Shown here: one piece after another, positions 25,332 to 34,291 of the stretch
Layout of the letters: every line of letters starts with the position of its first letter
Position numbering within the stretch: position 1 is the stretch's first letter
DNA from: Bacteroidota bacterium
Lineage (GTDB): Bacteria; Bacteroidota; Bacteroidia; Cytophagales; Cyclobacteriaceae
Length of the DNA stretch: 62,202 bases
Assembly: GCA_018266055.1 (NCBI GenBank)
Contig: JAFDYT010000016.1
Span: 60,710 to 122,911 of the forward strand
Direction of reading: 5' to 3'
Notes under the pieces: generated by a model
What the model was told of the DNA's origin: nothing
What the model saw: only the letters and a program-made list of their open reading frames with translations
Database searches by the model: none
Translations under genes and position numbers: made by a program

Positions 25332-27074
25332 ATGAGATTTTTTGCAGCCGCGCTCATTTTTTTTGGAGTTGCTGCCTCATACGCACAGACTCCTGAAGTG
25401 CCCCACAAAATTCATTTTGCCGGCATGTCGCTGACTATCCGCGACGACGCCCGACGCGAAATTCAAAAAGACGTGGATGCACTCACACACCATTCGCGCT
25501 ACTTTGACATGAAAGTAGAGCGTGCGCGAACTTATTTCCCCATCATCGAAAAGATATTTGCTGAAGAAAACCTACCCGACGATTTTAAATACCTGTGTCT
25601 TCAGGAAAGCGCACTCGTACCGGATGCGGTGTCGGTTTCCAATGCAGTAGGTTTTTGGCAGTTCAAGGATTTTACCGCGCAAGAGATGGGCTTACGAGTA
25701 GATAGCGAGGTGGACGAGCGGATGAATATCGTATCGGCTACGCGCGGAGCAGCCCGCTATCTAAAACAAAGCAATGCGTATTTTAATAATTGGATCCTTG
25801 CCCTTCAATCGTATCAGATGGGCGCAGGCGGCGTAAAGCGCGCCGTAGGTGACAAATACAATGGCGATAGTCACATGGAAATCTCGGCCGAAACATATTG
25901 GTATGTAAAGAAATATTTGGCCCATAAAATTGCGTTTGAAAATGCAGTGGCTGGTCAGGCTTCCTTTCGCGTAGCGCTTTATGAGGCGTCTGAACGAAAG
26001 TTGAGCGATATAGCGGGTGAAGTTTCGGTGGATGAAAACCTTTTGAAGGAATACAATAAGTGGGTGAAGCGAGGCAGTATTCCTGGTGACAAAAAATATG
26101 CGGTGGTTGTGCCAACAGGAAATACCATCTACGACTTTAACAATCTTGTTCTTAATTCCGGAAAGGCTTCGAAAGCCACTCCAATAGCTAAAGATAAGCC
26201 AGTGGAGGCGAGGGCAACGATTAATGGTATTGAGGCTATCAAAGCTTTACCCGGGGAAACTGCAGCGGCCTTGGCAACCAGGGCCGGAGTAGATGTGTCA
26301 CGGTTTGTGAAGTACAACGACATTTCCATCGATCATGAATTGGTAGCCGGTACTTTTTATTTTCTTAAGCGAAAAAAGAAACGGAGTTCTACCTCTTCCT
26401 ATAAAGCGAAATTGGGTGACGATGCGTGGAGAATTAGCCAACAATTCGGTATTCGCTTAAAGAATTTGAAAAAACTCAATCCTGAATTGGGTGAAAACCT
26501 TATCGCTGCCGGAACTATTGTAAGGCTAAACTCAGAAGCTGCTCCGGTGCTTTCAAAACAAGCCATAGAAGTTGAGCCTTCAGAAGTTGCCGAATTGAGT
26601 CACGACGCTTTTGCCTGGGCAGCAAAGCCTGAAAGTAATAAAGAAGTAGTGGTTGCCCCCACGATAGTGATGACCAGCGATACAGTTGGCGTATCCAAAA
26701 AGCAGGAATTGATCGAAGCGAATAATACAGAAGCTATTCGCCACGAAGTTGTTGCAGGTGAAACCTTGTATGCAATAGCTCAAAAATATTCGGTGGGAGT
26801 GACCGATATTGTACAGAACAATAATCTAAAGCTTACTGATCCGCTTCGCGCGGGACAAATACTAGTGATTAAGCCTTCGACTTCTTCACCCGCCGATTTG
26901 CAAGCGAATATCACCAAAGAACCTGAAACCATGATCTATGTCGTAAAAAGTAGCGATACGCTCTACGGAATAGCCCGTCAATTTGGCGCCACAATAAAAG
27001 AAATCATGGATTGGAATAACAAGACAGTTTTGACTGTAACAACTGGAGAGAAATTAAAAATTTTGAAAAAGTAA
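25332..27074 (+). CDS. Membrane-bound lytic transglycosylase with LysM repeats (MltD-like)
   Basis: From the ATG at 25332 the protein is 580 residues with a Sec signal peptide (MRFFAAALIFFGVAASYAQ). The SLT domain (about 60-225) contains the catalytic Glu92 in CLQESALVPDAVS, then SNAVGFWQF and the LQSYQMGAGGVKRA motif. LysM peptidoglycan-binding domains follow at about 350-395, 472-517 and 533-580, and a more divergent one near 290-340. It would cleave glycan strands between MurNAc and GlcNAc in the periplasm, forming anhydro-MurNAc ends. Four-domain LysM architecture suggests firm attachment to peptidoglycan. Confidence 0.9.
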   Translation: MRFFAAALIFFGVAASYAQTPEVPHKIHFAGMSLTIRDDARREIQKDVDALTHHSRYFDMKVERARTYFPIIEKIFAEENLPDDFKYLCLQESALVPDAVSVSNAVGFWQFKDFTAQEMGLRVDSEVDERMNIVSATRGAARYLKQSNAYFNNWILALQSYQMGAGGVKRAVGDKYNGDSHMEISAETYWYVKKYLAHKIAFENAVAGQASFRVALYEASERKLSDIAGEVSVDENLLKEYNKWVKRGSIPGDKKYAVVVPTGNTIYDFNNLVLNSGKASKATPIAKDKPVEARATINGIEAIKALPGETAAALATRAGVDVSRFVKYNDISIDHELVAGTFYFLKRKKKRSSTSSYKAKLGDDAWRISQQFGIRLKNLKKLNPELGENLIAAGTIVRLNSEAAPVLSKQAIEVEPSEVAELSHDAFAWAAKPESNKEVVVAPTIVMTSDTVGVSKKQELIEANNTEAIRHEVVAGETLYAIAQKYSVGVTDIVQNNNLKLTDPLRAGQILVIKPSTSSPADLQANITKEPETMIYVVKSSDTLYGIARQFGATIKEIMDWNNKTVLTVTTGEKLKILKK

Positions 27075-27160
27075 CCGGGTTTTTAGTGACATTTTAAGTA
27101 AATTACTTACTTCAATGGCGTTAAATTAGAGGCAAATGAACACCTTTAGGCAAAAAAGAA

Positions 27161-27168
27161 TAATTTTG
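27161..27168 (+). promoter_or_regulatory. Candidate -7 element of the response regulator gene
   Basis: TAATTTTG is a perfect -7 match 39 nt before the ATG at 27208. No good -33 element is seen. Confidence 0.35.
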
Positions 27169-27207
27169 TTGTTATCGGGATTGGAATATAATAATCTATA
27201 AGAAGCG

Positions 27208-27627
27208 ATGTTGATGGATTCAGAAGTTAAAACATTAGATATTGTTATGCTGGTGGACGATAACGACACCGATAATTTTATCAGCAAACGGATTATTGAG
27301 ATTACAAAGTTTTCTCACAGAGTTGAAGTAAAGAGTTCAGGAAAAGGGGCGTTGGATTACCTCAAGGAGCACGAGAATGAGGCCGAGAATTTACCAAGCA
27401 TTATCTTTCTTGACATCAATATGCCAATCGTAGACGGGTTCGTTTTTCTCTATGAATTTGAGAAATTCAACGAATTGGTCCGTAACAAATGCAAAGTAAT
27501 TATCCTGTCCAGTTCCGATAATAAGCGCGACATCGATAAAATCGTCAATAACAATCACGTTATCAAGTTCATCACCAAACCTCTTACCGAGGTAGCCTTA
27601 GACGAGATTAAGCTTAGCAACATTTAA
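27208..27627 (+). CDS. Single-domain response regulator (CheY-like)
   Basis: A 139-residue stand-alone receiver domain. The acidic pair is in MLVDDNDTDNF (Asp17/Asp18) and the phosphoacceptor is Asp69 in IIFLDINMPIVDGF, followed by ILSSSDN and the conserved lysine in FITKPLTE. There is no output domain. Single receiver domains of this subtype are numerous in Bacteroidota and usually pass phosphate between hybrid kinases; its partner is not in the window. The ATG at 27208 is used; a second ATG at 27214 is possible. Confidence 0.88.
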   Translation: MLMDSEVKTLDIVMLVDDNDTDNFISKRIIEITKFSHRVEVKSSGKGALDYLKEHENEAENLPSIIFLDINMPIVDGFVFLYEFEKFNELVRNKCKVIILSSSDNKRDIDKIVNNNHVIKFITKPLTEVALDEIKLSNI

Positions 27628-27653
27628 AGGTGTTTTGTTTTAGGTTATTTTTG
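27623..27653 (+). promoter_or_regulatory. Candidate promoter of the DUF3078 gene
   Basis: TTTA (27623-27626), a 19-nt spacer and TATTTTTG (27646-27653, perfect -7 match) lie 26 nt before the ATG at 27680. The upstream element overlaps the end of the response regulator gene. Confidence 0.5.
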
Positions 27654-27679
27654 CGGAAATAATCTAACACCACCTAAAC

Positions 27680-28600
27680 ATGTCAAATCGAATTCTATTG
27701 CTATGCGCCAGTCTTGCATTTTCTTTGGCTTTCAGCCCGTCAAATGCACAGATTGTAAAAAACGACACTCTTACTAAATGGAAGAAGGCATTTAAGACCG
27801 GCCTCAACCTCAATCAATCGTCGGTGACTTCCAACTGGAAAGGAGGAGGTATCAATTCATTAGGTTTTGTTGTGTTTCTCAACTACAAGGCCAATTACAA
27901 AGGCGAACACAGTTCGTGGGACAATGAAATTGATTTTCAATACGGATCAATCAATAACCAGGGAGTCGGATTGCGTAAAACACTAGATCGGATTTTCCTG
28001 GATACCAAATATGGACAATCCTTAGGTGCCAAATGGGACATGGCCATTTCGGCCAACTTCCTTTCGCAGTTCGCGCCAGGCTATAAATACCTCAAGTCAA
28101 AGTCTAACAACGACTCACTGGTAGCACTTTCTGATTTTGTTGCTCCAGCGTTCTTAACCGGAGCCATTGGTTTTGAATATCATCCTGTAAAATACTTTAA
28201 GCTGCGTATCTCTCCTTTTGCACCGCGTGTAACGTTCGTAAACGACGTGCGCCGTTTGATCAATGTCGACAATCCTAATCCTTACGGTCTGTCTCCTGAT
28301 CGCTCAGCTCGCGTGCAATGGCTGGCGTTTCAGATGCTGGCTGAATTTGATAAAGACATTGCCAAGAATGTAAACCTGAAATGGCGTTACATCTTGTTTG
28401 CCGATTACGAAAAACTGTCGATGGATCAATTGTATCATCGGCTTGACCTTAACCTGACCGCCAAGTTGGGGCGTTTTGTGAATTTAAATTTAGGTACGAT
28501 ACTCTTGTACGATCATAATCAGGATAACAACGTGCAGTTTAGTCAGGCTCTTTCACTAGGAATGATGTACACCTTCCAGAATTTTGTAGAGAAGAAGTAA
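27680..28600 (+). CDS. DUF3078 outer-membrane-type protein
   Basis: A 306-residue protein with a signal peptide (MSNRILLLCASLAFSLAFSPSNAQ) and the DUF3078 signature at the mature N-terminus (WKKAFKTGLNLNQSSVTSNWKGGGINSLG). The body is made of alternating amphipathic strands with aromatic ends and finishes with an aromatic-rich last strand (LSLGMMYTFQNFVEKK), consistent with an outer-membrane beta-barrel. DUF3078 proteins are conserved in Bacteroidota and have no established function. It has its own promoter and terminator. Confidence 0.87.
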   Translation: MSNRILLLCASLAFSLAFSPSNAQIVKNDTLTKWKKAFKTGLNLNQSSVTSNWKGGGINSLGFVVFLNYKANYKGEHSSWDNEIDFQYGSINNQGVGLRKTLDRIFLDTKYGQSLGAKWDMAISANFLSQFAPGYKYLKSKSNNDSLVALSDFVAPAFLTGAIGFEYHPVKYFKLRISPFAPRVTFVNDVRRLINVDNPNPYGLSPDRSARVQWLAFQMLAEFDKDIAKNVNLKWRYILFADYEKLSMDQLYHRLDLNLTAKLGRFVNLNLGTILLYDHNQDNNVQFSQALSLGMMYTFQNFVEKK

Positions 28601-28620
28601 AAAAAGAATAATTGCTATAA

Positions 28621-28650
28621 AAAAAGGCTTCGATTGTTAGAAGCCTTTTT
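28621..28650 (+). terminator. Terminator of the DUF3078 gene
   Basis: An 11-bp perfect stem (AAAAAGGCTTC / GAAGCCTTTTT) with an 8-nt loop begins 21 nt after the stop codon and ends in a T run. Confidence 0.85.
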
Positions 28651-28745
28651 CATTTTATGATCACTTGTGTTGCTTTGATTGGCTTAACATTACATGTAGT
28701 TGCTGTTTTTTGTAAGTGTGACGTGCAGAAAAACTTACCAAAGAA

Positions 28746-28776
28746 AAAGGGAAGCGATCCTAGATTGCTTCCCTTT
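28746..28776 (-). terminator. Terminator of the Lys/Ala peptide gene
   Basis: A 14-bp stem (AAAGGGAAGCGATC / GATTGCTTCCCTTT, one G-T wobble) with a 3-nt loop lies 23 nt downstream of the peptide stop, with a U-rich tail on the minus strand (CCCTTTTTCTTT). Confidence 0.8.
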
Positions 28777-28798
28777 CTAAAAGTATCAGCGTTGCTGA

Positions 28799-28864
28799 TT
28801 ACTTCTTCTTCTTAGCAGCTTTCTTAGCCTTCTTAGCTGCTTTCTTAGCGGGTTTTTTTGCCAT
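28799..28864 (-). CDS. 21-residue Lys/Ala-rich basic peptide
   Basis: A minus-strand frame from ATG (28864) to TAA (28799) encodes MAKKPAKKAAKKAKKAAKKK plus one further Lys: 12 Lys, 7 Ala, 1 Pro and the initiator Met. The composition and spacing match the C-terminal tails of histone H1 and of bacterial H1-like proteins (Hc1, AlgP type), without any folded domain. The frame is flanked by a promoter-like pair upstream and a strong stem-loop terminator downstream, so it is a complete transcription unit and not a remnant of a larger gene. A DNA- or RNA-compacting or ribosome-associated role is inference. The chance that it is non-coding remains. Confidence 0.6.
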   Translation of the reverse strand: MAKKPAKKAAKKAKKAAKKKK

Positions 28865-28894
28865 AGCGTTTTAAAATTTTTGTTAAAACTGTTC

Positions 28895-28924
28895 GAAAGG
28901 TATAATAAAAAATTAATCCGCAAA
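28895..28924 (-). promoter_or_regulatory. Candidate promoter of the Lys/Ala peptide
   Basis: On the minus strand TTTG (28924-28921), an 18-nt spacer and TACCTTTC (28902-28895, seven of eight -7 positions) lie 30 nt before the ATG. Confidence 0.45.
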
Positions 28925-29010
28925 AATTTTTCGCAATTAATTTTCAAATGACGAAAAAAAATCAGAGTGAGATTTTTTCATTGTGGATAAAATTTTGATT
29001 CATCATCGCA

Positions 29011-30033
29011 TCAAAAAATATTTACTTCAGGCGTGAGTGTGATTGAAAATTTTTCTTGAACGGAAGCGATAATTTTTGTCGCAAGCGATAAAATTTCTTC
29101 TCCTTTTCCTTCACCAAAATTTACTAACACTAATGCTTGTGATGCATGAACACCGACGTGATTTATTTTTTTTCCTTTCCATCCGCACTGCTCAATGAGC
29201 CACGCGGAAGGTATCTTAACTTGCTGATTTGCAGCAGGATAATGAGGCATGGCAGGATGCCTCATCTGGAGCTGGTGAAACTGTTGCGCAGTGATTTCTG
29301 TATTCTTGAAGAAGCTTCCAGCGTTGCCAACCAAAGTATAGTCAGGTAGTTTTTCCTGTCGGATTTTTATCACGGCATCACTTACTGATTGGATTGTTGG
29401 TTGAGTGATGTTCATCTTCATCAACGTGTCGTTGATTGCACCATAATGGATGTTGAGTTGATGATTTTTTTTGGTCAACCTTAAAGTAACACTTGAAATA
29501 AAAAATTTTTCTTTCAACTCACTTTTAAAAACACTTTCGCGATATCCGAAGCGACATTCATCCTTACTAAAGGTCTTCATCATGCCATCACTCAGACGTA
29601 TTGCATTTACATTTTCGATCACTTCACCTACTTCAACACCGTATGCTCCGATGTTTTGTATCGGTGCAGCACCTACTGTACCAGGTATGAGCGATAAATT
29701 TTCAATCCCGCCCCAATTATTTTTTACGCAATGCATGACCAACGCATGCCAAACTTCACCGGAACACACACGAAGGTGGATGTGTTCGTCGCTTTCACTT
29801 ACTTTTTCTATTCCTTTGACGGTATTTCGTATCACAAGCCCGTCAAAATCTTTGGTGAGAAGAATATTGCTGCCTCCGCCAAGTAATAATCGCTTTTCGT
29901 TTTTGAATAAATCGGTGTTGATCAACTCATGAAGCTGATCTTCGGTCTCAATCGTGCAGAAATATTTTGCTTTGGCGTCAATGCCAAAGGTATTGAAGGC
30001 TTTAAGGCTTGAATTTTCTTTCAGTGCAATCAT
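29011..30033 (-). CDS. murB: UDP-N-acetylenolpyruvoylglucosamine reductase
   Basis: A 340-residue type I MurB, the FAD enzyme that reduces UDP-GlcNAc-enolpyruvate to UDP-MurNAc with NADPH in peptidoglycan synthesis. The FAD-binding motif LLGGGSNILL, the GTVGAAPIQNIGAYGVEVG stretch, the active-site FGYRESVFK and the catalytic-serine region AGSFFKNTEI are present, with the terminal glutamate motif LTPEVNIF. It is isolated from other mur genes. The ATG at 30033 gives the usual length. Confidence 0.96.
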   Translation of the reverse strand: MIALKENSSLKAFNTFGIDAKAKYFCTIETEDQLHELINTDLFKNEKRLLLGGGSNILLTKDFDGLVIRNTVKGIEKVSESDEHIHLRVCSGEVWHALVMHCVKNNWGGIENLSLIPGTVGAAPIQNIGAYGVEVGEVIENVNAIRLSDGMMKTFSKDECRFGYRESVFKSELKEKFFISSVTLRLTKKNHQLNIHYGAINDTLMKMNITQPTIQSVSDAVIKIRQEKLPDYTLVGNAGSFFKNTEITAQQFHQLQMRHPAMPHYPAANQQVKIPSAWLIEQCGWKGKKINHVGVHASQALVLVNFGEGKGEEILSLATKIIASVQEKFSITLTPEVNIF

Positions 30034-30127
30034 AAATTGGTGAGCAAGGAATGAAAAAGGATGAAATAAATGAAATTTTTAAAAGCAATGCGGTGAGCGT
30101 GTGTGATGAACTCGCTAATTTTATTCA

Positions 30128-30979
30128 ATGAAGCTGATTGAATGCCCTCGCGACGCAATGCAAGGCCTTGACGAATTCATCGCCACCCCAAAAAAGGCAA
30201 AGTACATCAACCAACTTTTGAAAGTAGGCTTTGATACAATCGATTTTGGCAGTTTTGTTTCTCCGAAAGCAATTCCTCAGCTGCGAGACACCGCCGAAGT
30301 ACTGAACCAACTCGACTTGTCGGCAACAAAAACCAAATTATTGGCGATTGTAGCCAACACACGCGGGGCAGAAGATGCTTCAAAACATGAGGCTATCGCT
30401 TATTTGGGTTTTCCGCTGTCCATCTCAGAGACGTTTCAGCAGCGCAATACCAACAAATCGATAGCGGAGGCTTTGAAAACGGTGCAGGAAATTCAAACTA
30501 TATGTAAAAGAAGCAACAAAGTGCTGGTGGTGTACATCAGCATGGGCTTTGGCAACCCGTACAACGATGCTTATGATGTGGGCATCGTAGAGCAATTTGT
30601 AACGTTGCTTGCCGCGATGGAGATAGAAATCATATCGTTTGCTGATACGATCGGCGTTTCAAAGCCCGATCAGATCCAATACATGTTTCAAACTCTGGTG
30701 CCGCGATTTCCCAAAATTGAATTTGGGGCTCACCTTCATTCCAATCCGATCAAGTCAATTGAAAAAATTGAAGCGGCTTTTCTTTCCGGTTGCCAGCGCT
30801 TTGACGGTGCATTGAAAGGATTTGGCGGTTGCCCGATGGCAGAAGACGAATTGGTTGGAAATTTGGCTACCGAAACAATCATCAGCTATCTTTCTTCTCA
30901 ACATGCTGCTCCACCGCTTGATCATACCGCTTTAGCGGAAGCCATGACGATGGCCGATTCAATATTTCCCACCCACTAG
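30128..30979 (+). CDS. Hydroxymethylglutaryl-CoA lyase-like enzyme
   Basis: A 283-residue TIM-barrel protein of the HMGL/DRE-metallolyase family. The N-terminal ECPRDAMQG carries the catalytic Arg-Asp pair, GAHLHS holds the two metal-binding histidines, and the loop GGCPMAEDELVGNLATE contains the expected catalytic Cys. HMG-CoA lyase splits HMG-CoA into acetyl-CoA and acetoacetate in leucine degradation. The PRDxxQ and Cys loop fit lyase rather than isopropylmalate synthase. No other leucine pathway gene is adjacent, although the E1 fusion enzyme elsewhere in the window could feed the same pathway. Its stop directly abuts the convergent dprA gene. Confidence 0.87.
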   Translation: MKLIECPRDAMQGLDEFIATPKKAKYINQLLKVGFDTIDFGSFVSPKAIPQLRDTAEVLNQLDLSATKTKLLAIVANTRGAEDASKHEAIAYLGFPLSISETFQQRNTNKSIAEALKTVQEIQTICKRSNKVLVVYISMGFGNPYNDAYDVGIVEQFVTLLAAMEIEIISFADTIGVSKPDQIQYMFQTLVPRFPKIEFGAHLHSNPIKSIEKIEAAFLSGCQRFDGALKGFGGCPMAEDELVGNLATETIISYLSSQHAAPPLDHTALAEAMTMADSIFPTH

Positions 30980-32089
30980 TTACTTCTTCGTGAGAGTAAA
31001 CATTTTCCCAGGGAGCGACTTTACCATGTTTCCAAACTCCAGCGTCAGAAGGAGGGAAGCCAGAAGGCTGGGCGACAGCGACGATTTAATGGTTAAATCA
31101 TCAATCATCATCGGGCCATTCTTTTCTTTTAAGAGTGTAAGCACTTTTTGTTCGTCGCTGCTAAAGGCGCTATAGTCGATGTCAGCCTTTGCCTTTATTG
31201 TTGGTTTATCGACCGACCAGTTGAGATGATATTCAAGGTCGCGGATAGACGTATAAATTACTGCCTTGTTGTTGCGGATAAGTTTGTTGCATCCTTCCGA
31301 GTAGGTCAGGCCAATAGAACCTGGAACGGCAAAAACATCTTTGTTGTAAGTGTTCGCGATTTCGGCGGTGATCAAAGCGCCACCTTTTTCAGCGGCTTCC
31401 ACTACCACCAGAGCATCGCACAGACCAGCGATAATCCGGTTGCGTGCCGGAAAATGGTGTGGGTCAGGCTTCACTCCAAAATGATTCTCAGTAAGCAAAG
31501 CCCCGTGCTCCACTATCTTTCGGGCAGTGTCCTTGTGCGGCGCAGGGTAAATCACATCCATGCCACTACCCATTACGGCAACCGTCGGCAAATCATTTTT
31601 CAGCGATTGTTTGTGCGCTTGTATATCGATGCCGTAGGCAAGTCCGCTTACAATAAGGGCCCCGTGTGGCTTTAAATCCTCAATAATCTTTGAAACAATC
31701 TCTTTACCATATTCGGTAGCCTGGCGCGTGCCTACAATCGCTACGGTTTTCGGGTTGTTGAGGTCGGCGTTTCCTTTATAATAGAGTAGGGAAGGCGCAT
31801 CGTCAATGGCTCTGAGCCTGGCAGGGTATTTTTTATCTGTGAAGAGGAGAATCTCCGTGCCGTCTTTTTCGGCTTTTTCAATTTCTTTTTCGGCGTTTTG
31901 AAAGGTACTCCTGGTTTTTATTGACTCTGCGGTAACTTCACCGATTCCTGGAATTTTTAACAGTTTGCCTTTCGGCGTTTTGAAAACCTGCTCAGCCGAG
32001 CCGCAATAGCTCACCAGTTGTTTCACTAAATAGTCACCAACCCCTGGAATAAAATGAAGAGCAAGGAAAGAAAGGCGATCCTGGCTCAT
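30980..32089 (-). CDS. dprA: DNA processing protein DprA
   Basis: A 369-residue DprA (ATG at 32089; an in-frame TTG 12 nt earlier is less likely). It has a helix-hairpin-helix N-terminal part (IPGIGEVTAESIK), the Rossmann-like core (VAIVGTRQATEYGKEI, VSGLAYGIDIQAHK, VMGSGMDVIYPAPHK, FPARNRIIAGL) and a C-terminal winged-helix-like domain. DprA loads RecA on incoming single-stranded DNA during natural transformation. It sits 88 nt downstream of a MerR-type regulator on the same strand. Confidence 0.95.
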   Translation of the reverse strand: MSQDRLSFLALHFIPGVGDYLVKQLVSYCGSAEQVFKTPKGKLLKIPGIGEVTAESIKTRSTFQNAEKEIEKAEKDGTEILLFTDKKYPARLRAIDDAPSLLYYKGNADLNNPKTVAIVGTRQATEYGKEIVSKIIEDLKPHGALIVSGLAYGIDIQAHKQSLKNDLPTVAVMGSGMDVIYPAPHKDTARKIVEHGALLTENHFGVKPDPHHFPARNRIIAGLCDALVVVEAAEKGGALITAEIANTYNKDVFAVPGSIGLTYSEGCNKLIRNNKAVIYTSIRDLEYHLNWSVDKPTIKAKADIDYSAFSSDEQKVLTLLKEKNGPMMIDDLTIKSSLSPSLLASLLLTLEFGNMVKSLPGKMFTLTKK

Positions 32090-32177
32090 AGCAATCAGCA
32101 AGTAGGGATTAGTTGGCCACGCTTTGGTAAAATACCAAAATCAATTTTGTGAAGGACAATCACGACGGATAAACGGC

Positions 32178-32516
32178 CTATTGGAGTTTGTCTCTCACTT
32201 CCACGAGAAACTGGCGGATTTTTTTGAGCGACTCATAGACCTCCATTTTATCTCGGACGGCCTGAGTGTCGTTTTTCAACATCTCTTTGGCACCCTGCAG
32301 GGTAAATCCTTTTTGTTTTACCAGATGATAGATGGTGCGGACATTCTCAATGTCTTCCTTGGTAAACTGCCGGTTGCCTTTTCTGTTTTTCTTAGGTTGG
32401 ATGATTTCAAATTCTGATTCCCAGAAGCGAATCAAAGAGGGAGCTACATTAAACTGCTCGGCTACTTCACCGATCGAGTAATATATTTTTTCTATCTCTT
32501 TTTCTTTGTAGGCCAT
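32178..32516 (-). CDS. MerR-family transcriptional regulator
   Basis: A 112-residue protein with an N-terminal MerR winged helix-turn-helix (IYYSIGEVAEQFNVAPSLIRFWESEFEII, about residues 10-38, followed by the wing RKGNRQFTKEDIENV) and a C-terminal coiled coil (about 75-112). It has no cysteine effector site, so it is not a metal-sensing MerR of the classical kind. This short form is conserved upstream of dprA-like or peptidase genes in my memory of Bacteroidota, but its targets are unknown. Confidence 0.88.
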   Translation of the reverse strand: MAYKEKEIEKIYYSIGEVAEQFNVAPSLIRFWESEFEIIQPKKNRKGNRQFTKEDIENVRTIYHLVKQKGFTLQGAKEMLKNDTQAVRDKMEVYESLKKIRQFLVEVRDKLQ

Positions 32517-32719
32517 GTACAGTTAGAAATACACTATTCTGGAAAGAACTTATGCAAAGTAATAATTCTTTTAAGTCTGTGCAATGATCGTATTTTTTTA
32601 AATCGATGAGATTTGAATTGGAGCAATAACCTGTTTCTTTGCAGGATGAAAGGCTCAATAAAATCAGCATATTCGAAGCTTTTGCAATTCATTCGCCTCT
32701 TCTAAATTCAAATCAAGTC

Positions 32720-34291
32720 ATGACCAAAGGTTTTTTACCCAAATTGATATTTGTTTTCTCTATCGGCGTTTCGTTTGCATTCAACTTTGCCCCAAGGCAT
32801 TCAACGCATCGCCGCATCGATCATTTTTCCCTTGATACCATCAAACCAATTCATTTTGAGGATTCCATCAGCGACACCACGTCTCTCCACGACTTTGACT
32901 TTGGCGAAAATGCCTTCCTTACCGATTCATCTTATACCTTACTTAAGGGAATCACGACCTTTCGTGGTGGCCCATGGAGAAATTCAGCCTCTTTTGGCAC
33001 GATCGATAAGCGTCCTGACTCTTTAAGAATAGCCTGGACGTTTAACACTACTTCTAAAGGCGAATGGGGTGGAGGTGCCGGATGGACTGGCCAGCCGAGC
33101 GTGGTGCAATGGCCCGACAGCATGCGGGCGCTCATGAACCTGAATGAAAACGTCAAAACTAAACCTGATTTTACAGAAGTAGTTTTTGGTTCGCTTGACG
33201 GCAATATCTATTTCCTTGACCTGGAAACAGGCAAAGCTTCGCGCAAAGCCATCAATATCAAAAACCCAATCAAAGGGAGTGTATCGATCGACCCGCGTGG
33301 CTATCCGCTGCTGTATTGCGGGCAGGGTATTCCGGAAACTAAGGTGATAGGCTTCCGGATTTTCAGTTTGATCGACCAGAAGGTTCTTCATTTTATTAAT
33401 GGTATAGATCGTTTCGCTTTACGCGGATGGGGAGCTTTCGATGGAGCTTGCCTTATCAACCGGAAAACGGATATGCTTCACCTTGGCGGTGAAAACGGAA
33501 TTTTATACACCATGAAATTGAACACGAAATTTGATTCTACCAGAACACAAATCTCGGTTTCGCCTAAAACAATAAAGTATCGCTACAACAGCGGCTATAA
33601 AAACCAAAAAGGAATTGAAAATAGCGTGGTGCTTTATCAGGACAAGATTTATTACGCCGATAACAGCGGCTTTATCCAGTGCTTCAGCCTGAAAACATTT
33701 CAGTCGCTGTGGATCATCCATAACGAAGATGATACGGACGCCAGCCTTGTATTGAAACCAGAAGATGGAATTCCATTCTTATACACAGGCTCAGAAGTGG
33801 ATAAGCAAGGCGACAAAGGATTTTCGTTCATTAAAAAGATCAACGGCCTTACCGGCGAAACGGTGTGGCTACGAAAATTTGAATGCCGCAGTGTGCTGGG
33901 TGCACATCCGGTAAACGGTGGAATGCTGGCAACGCCCCTTGTTGGGAAGCTAAAAGCGGAAGGGAAATTGATCATCACGCTTTCGCGATACAAAACGATG
34001 CAGAAAGGACTAATGGTGGCGCTGGATATGAAAACCGGCGAAACACTTTATGAAGTAGCGCTCGACAACTATTCATGGTCAAGCCCGGTAGATATTTATG
34101 ATAAAGAAGGCAACATGTATATTTTTCAAGCCGACAGCAAAGGCTATGTGATGTTGCTGGACGGTGCGAACGGAAAATTAATCTATAAGAAGAAAGTGGC
34201 AGACCTCTTTGAGGCATCGCCGATCGTGTTTAACAATAAAATTATTATTCCGTCGAGGCCCTTGAAGATTTTCTGCTTCGAGATTATTTGA
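32720..34291 (+). CDS. Secreted PQQ-like beta-propeller protein
   Basis: From the ATG at 32720 the protein has 523 residues with a signal peptide (MTKGFLPKLIFVFSIGVSFAF). The body shows repeated propeller-blade motifs (VVFGSLDGNIYFLDLETGKA, GENGILYTMKL, YYADNSGFIQCFSLKT, MLLDGANGKLIYKKK) typical of PQQ/BamB/Kelch-like repeats without an enzyme signature. It is probably periplasmic or surface exposed. An upstream in-frame TTG at 32639 would place an implausible hydrophilic stretch before the signal peptide. The last 8 nt overlap the convergent M23 gene. Confidence 0.83.
   Translation: MTKGFLPKLIFVFSIGVSFAFNFAPRHSTHRRIDHFSLDTIKPIHFEDSISDTTSLHDFDFGENAFLTDSSYTLLKGITTFRGGPWRNSASFGTIDKRPDSLRIAWTFNTTSKGEWGGGAGWTGQPSVVQWPDSMRALMNLNENVKTKPDFTEVVFGSLDGNIYFLDLETGKASRKAINIKNPIKGSVSIDPRGYPLLYCGQGIPETKVIGFRIFSLIDQKVLHFINGIDRFALRGWGAFDGACLINRKTDMLHLGGENGILYTMKLNTKFDSTRTQISVSPKTIKYRYNSGYKNQKGIENSVVLYQDKIYYADNSGFIQCFSLKTFQSLWIIHNEDDTDASLVLKPEDGIPFLYTGSEVDKQGDKGFSFIKKINGLTGETVWLRKFECRSVLGAHPVNGGMLATPLVGKLKAEGKLIITLSRYKTMQKGLMVALDMKTGETLYEVALDNYSWSSPVDIYDKEGNMYIFQADSKGYVMLLDGANGKLIYKKKVADLFEASPIVFNNKIIIPSRPLKIFCFEII

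Larger units (their letters stand above)
28651..29010. other. Sparse intergenic stretch holding only the Lys/Ala peptide unit
   Basis: Apart from the 21-codon peptide gene, its terminator and its promoter, I see no coding frame. The part from 28651 to 28745 shows nothing. The part from 28925 to 29010 is AT-rich; an A/T-only stem at 28956-28978 might end murB transcription but is weak. Confidence 0.5.

Noticed and set aside
28953-28979. AT-rich hairpin downstream of murB
   Set aside because: The stem is almost only A-T pairs in an AT-rich stretch and could arise by chance; not strong enough to list as a terminator.
30051-30076. Possible microrepeat ATGAAA in the murB-HMGL spacer
   Set aside because: Only three imperfect units with changing spacing; unlike the regular heptamer and octamer arrays.
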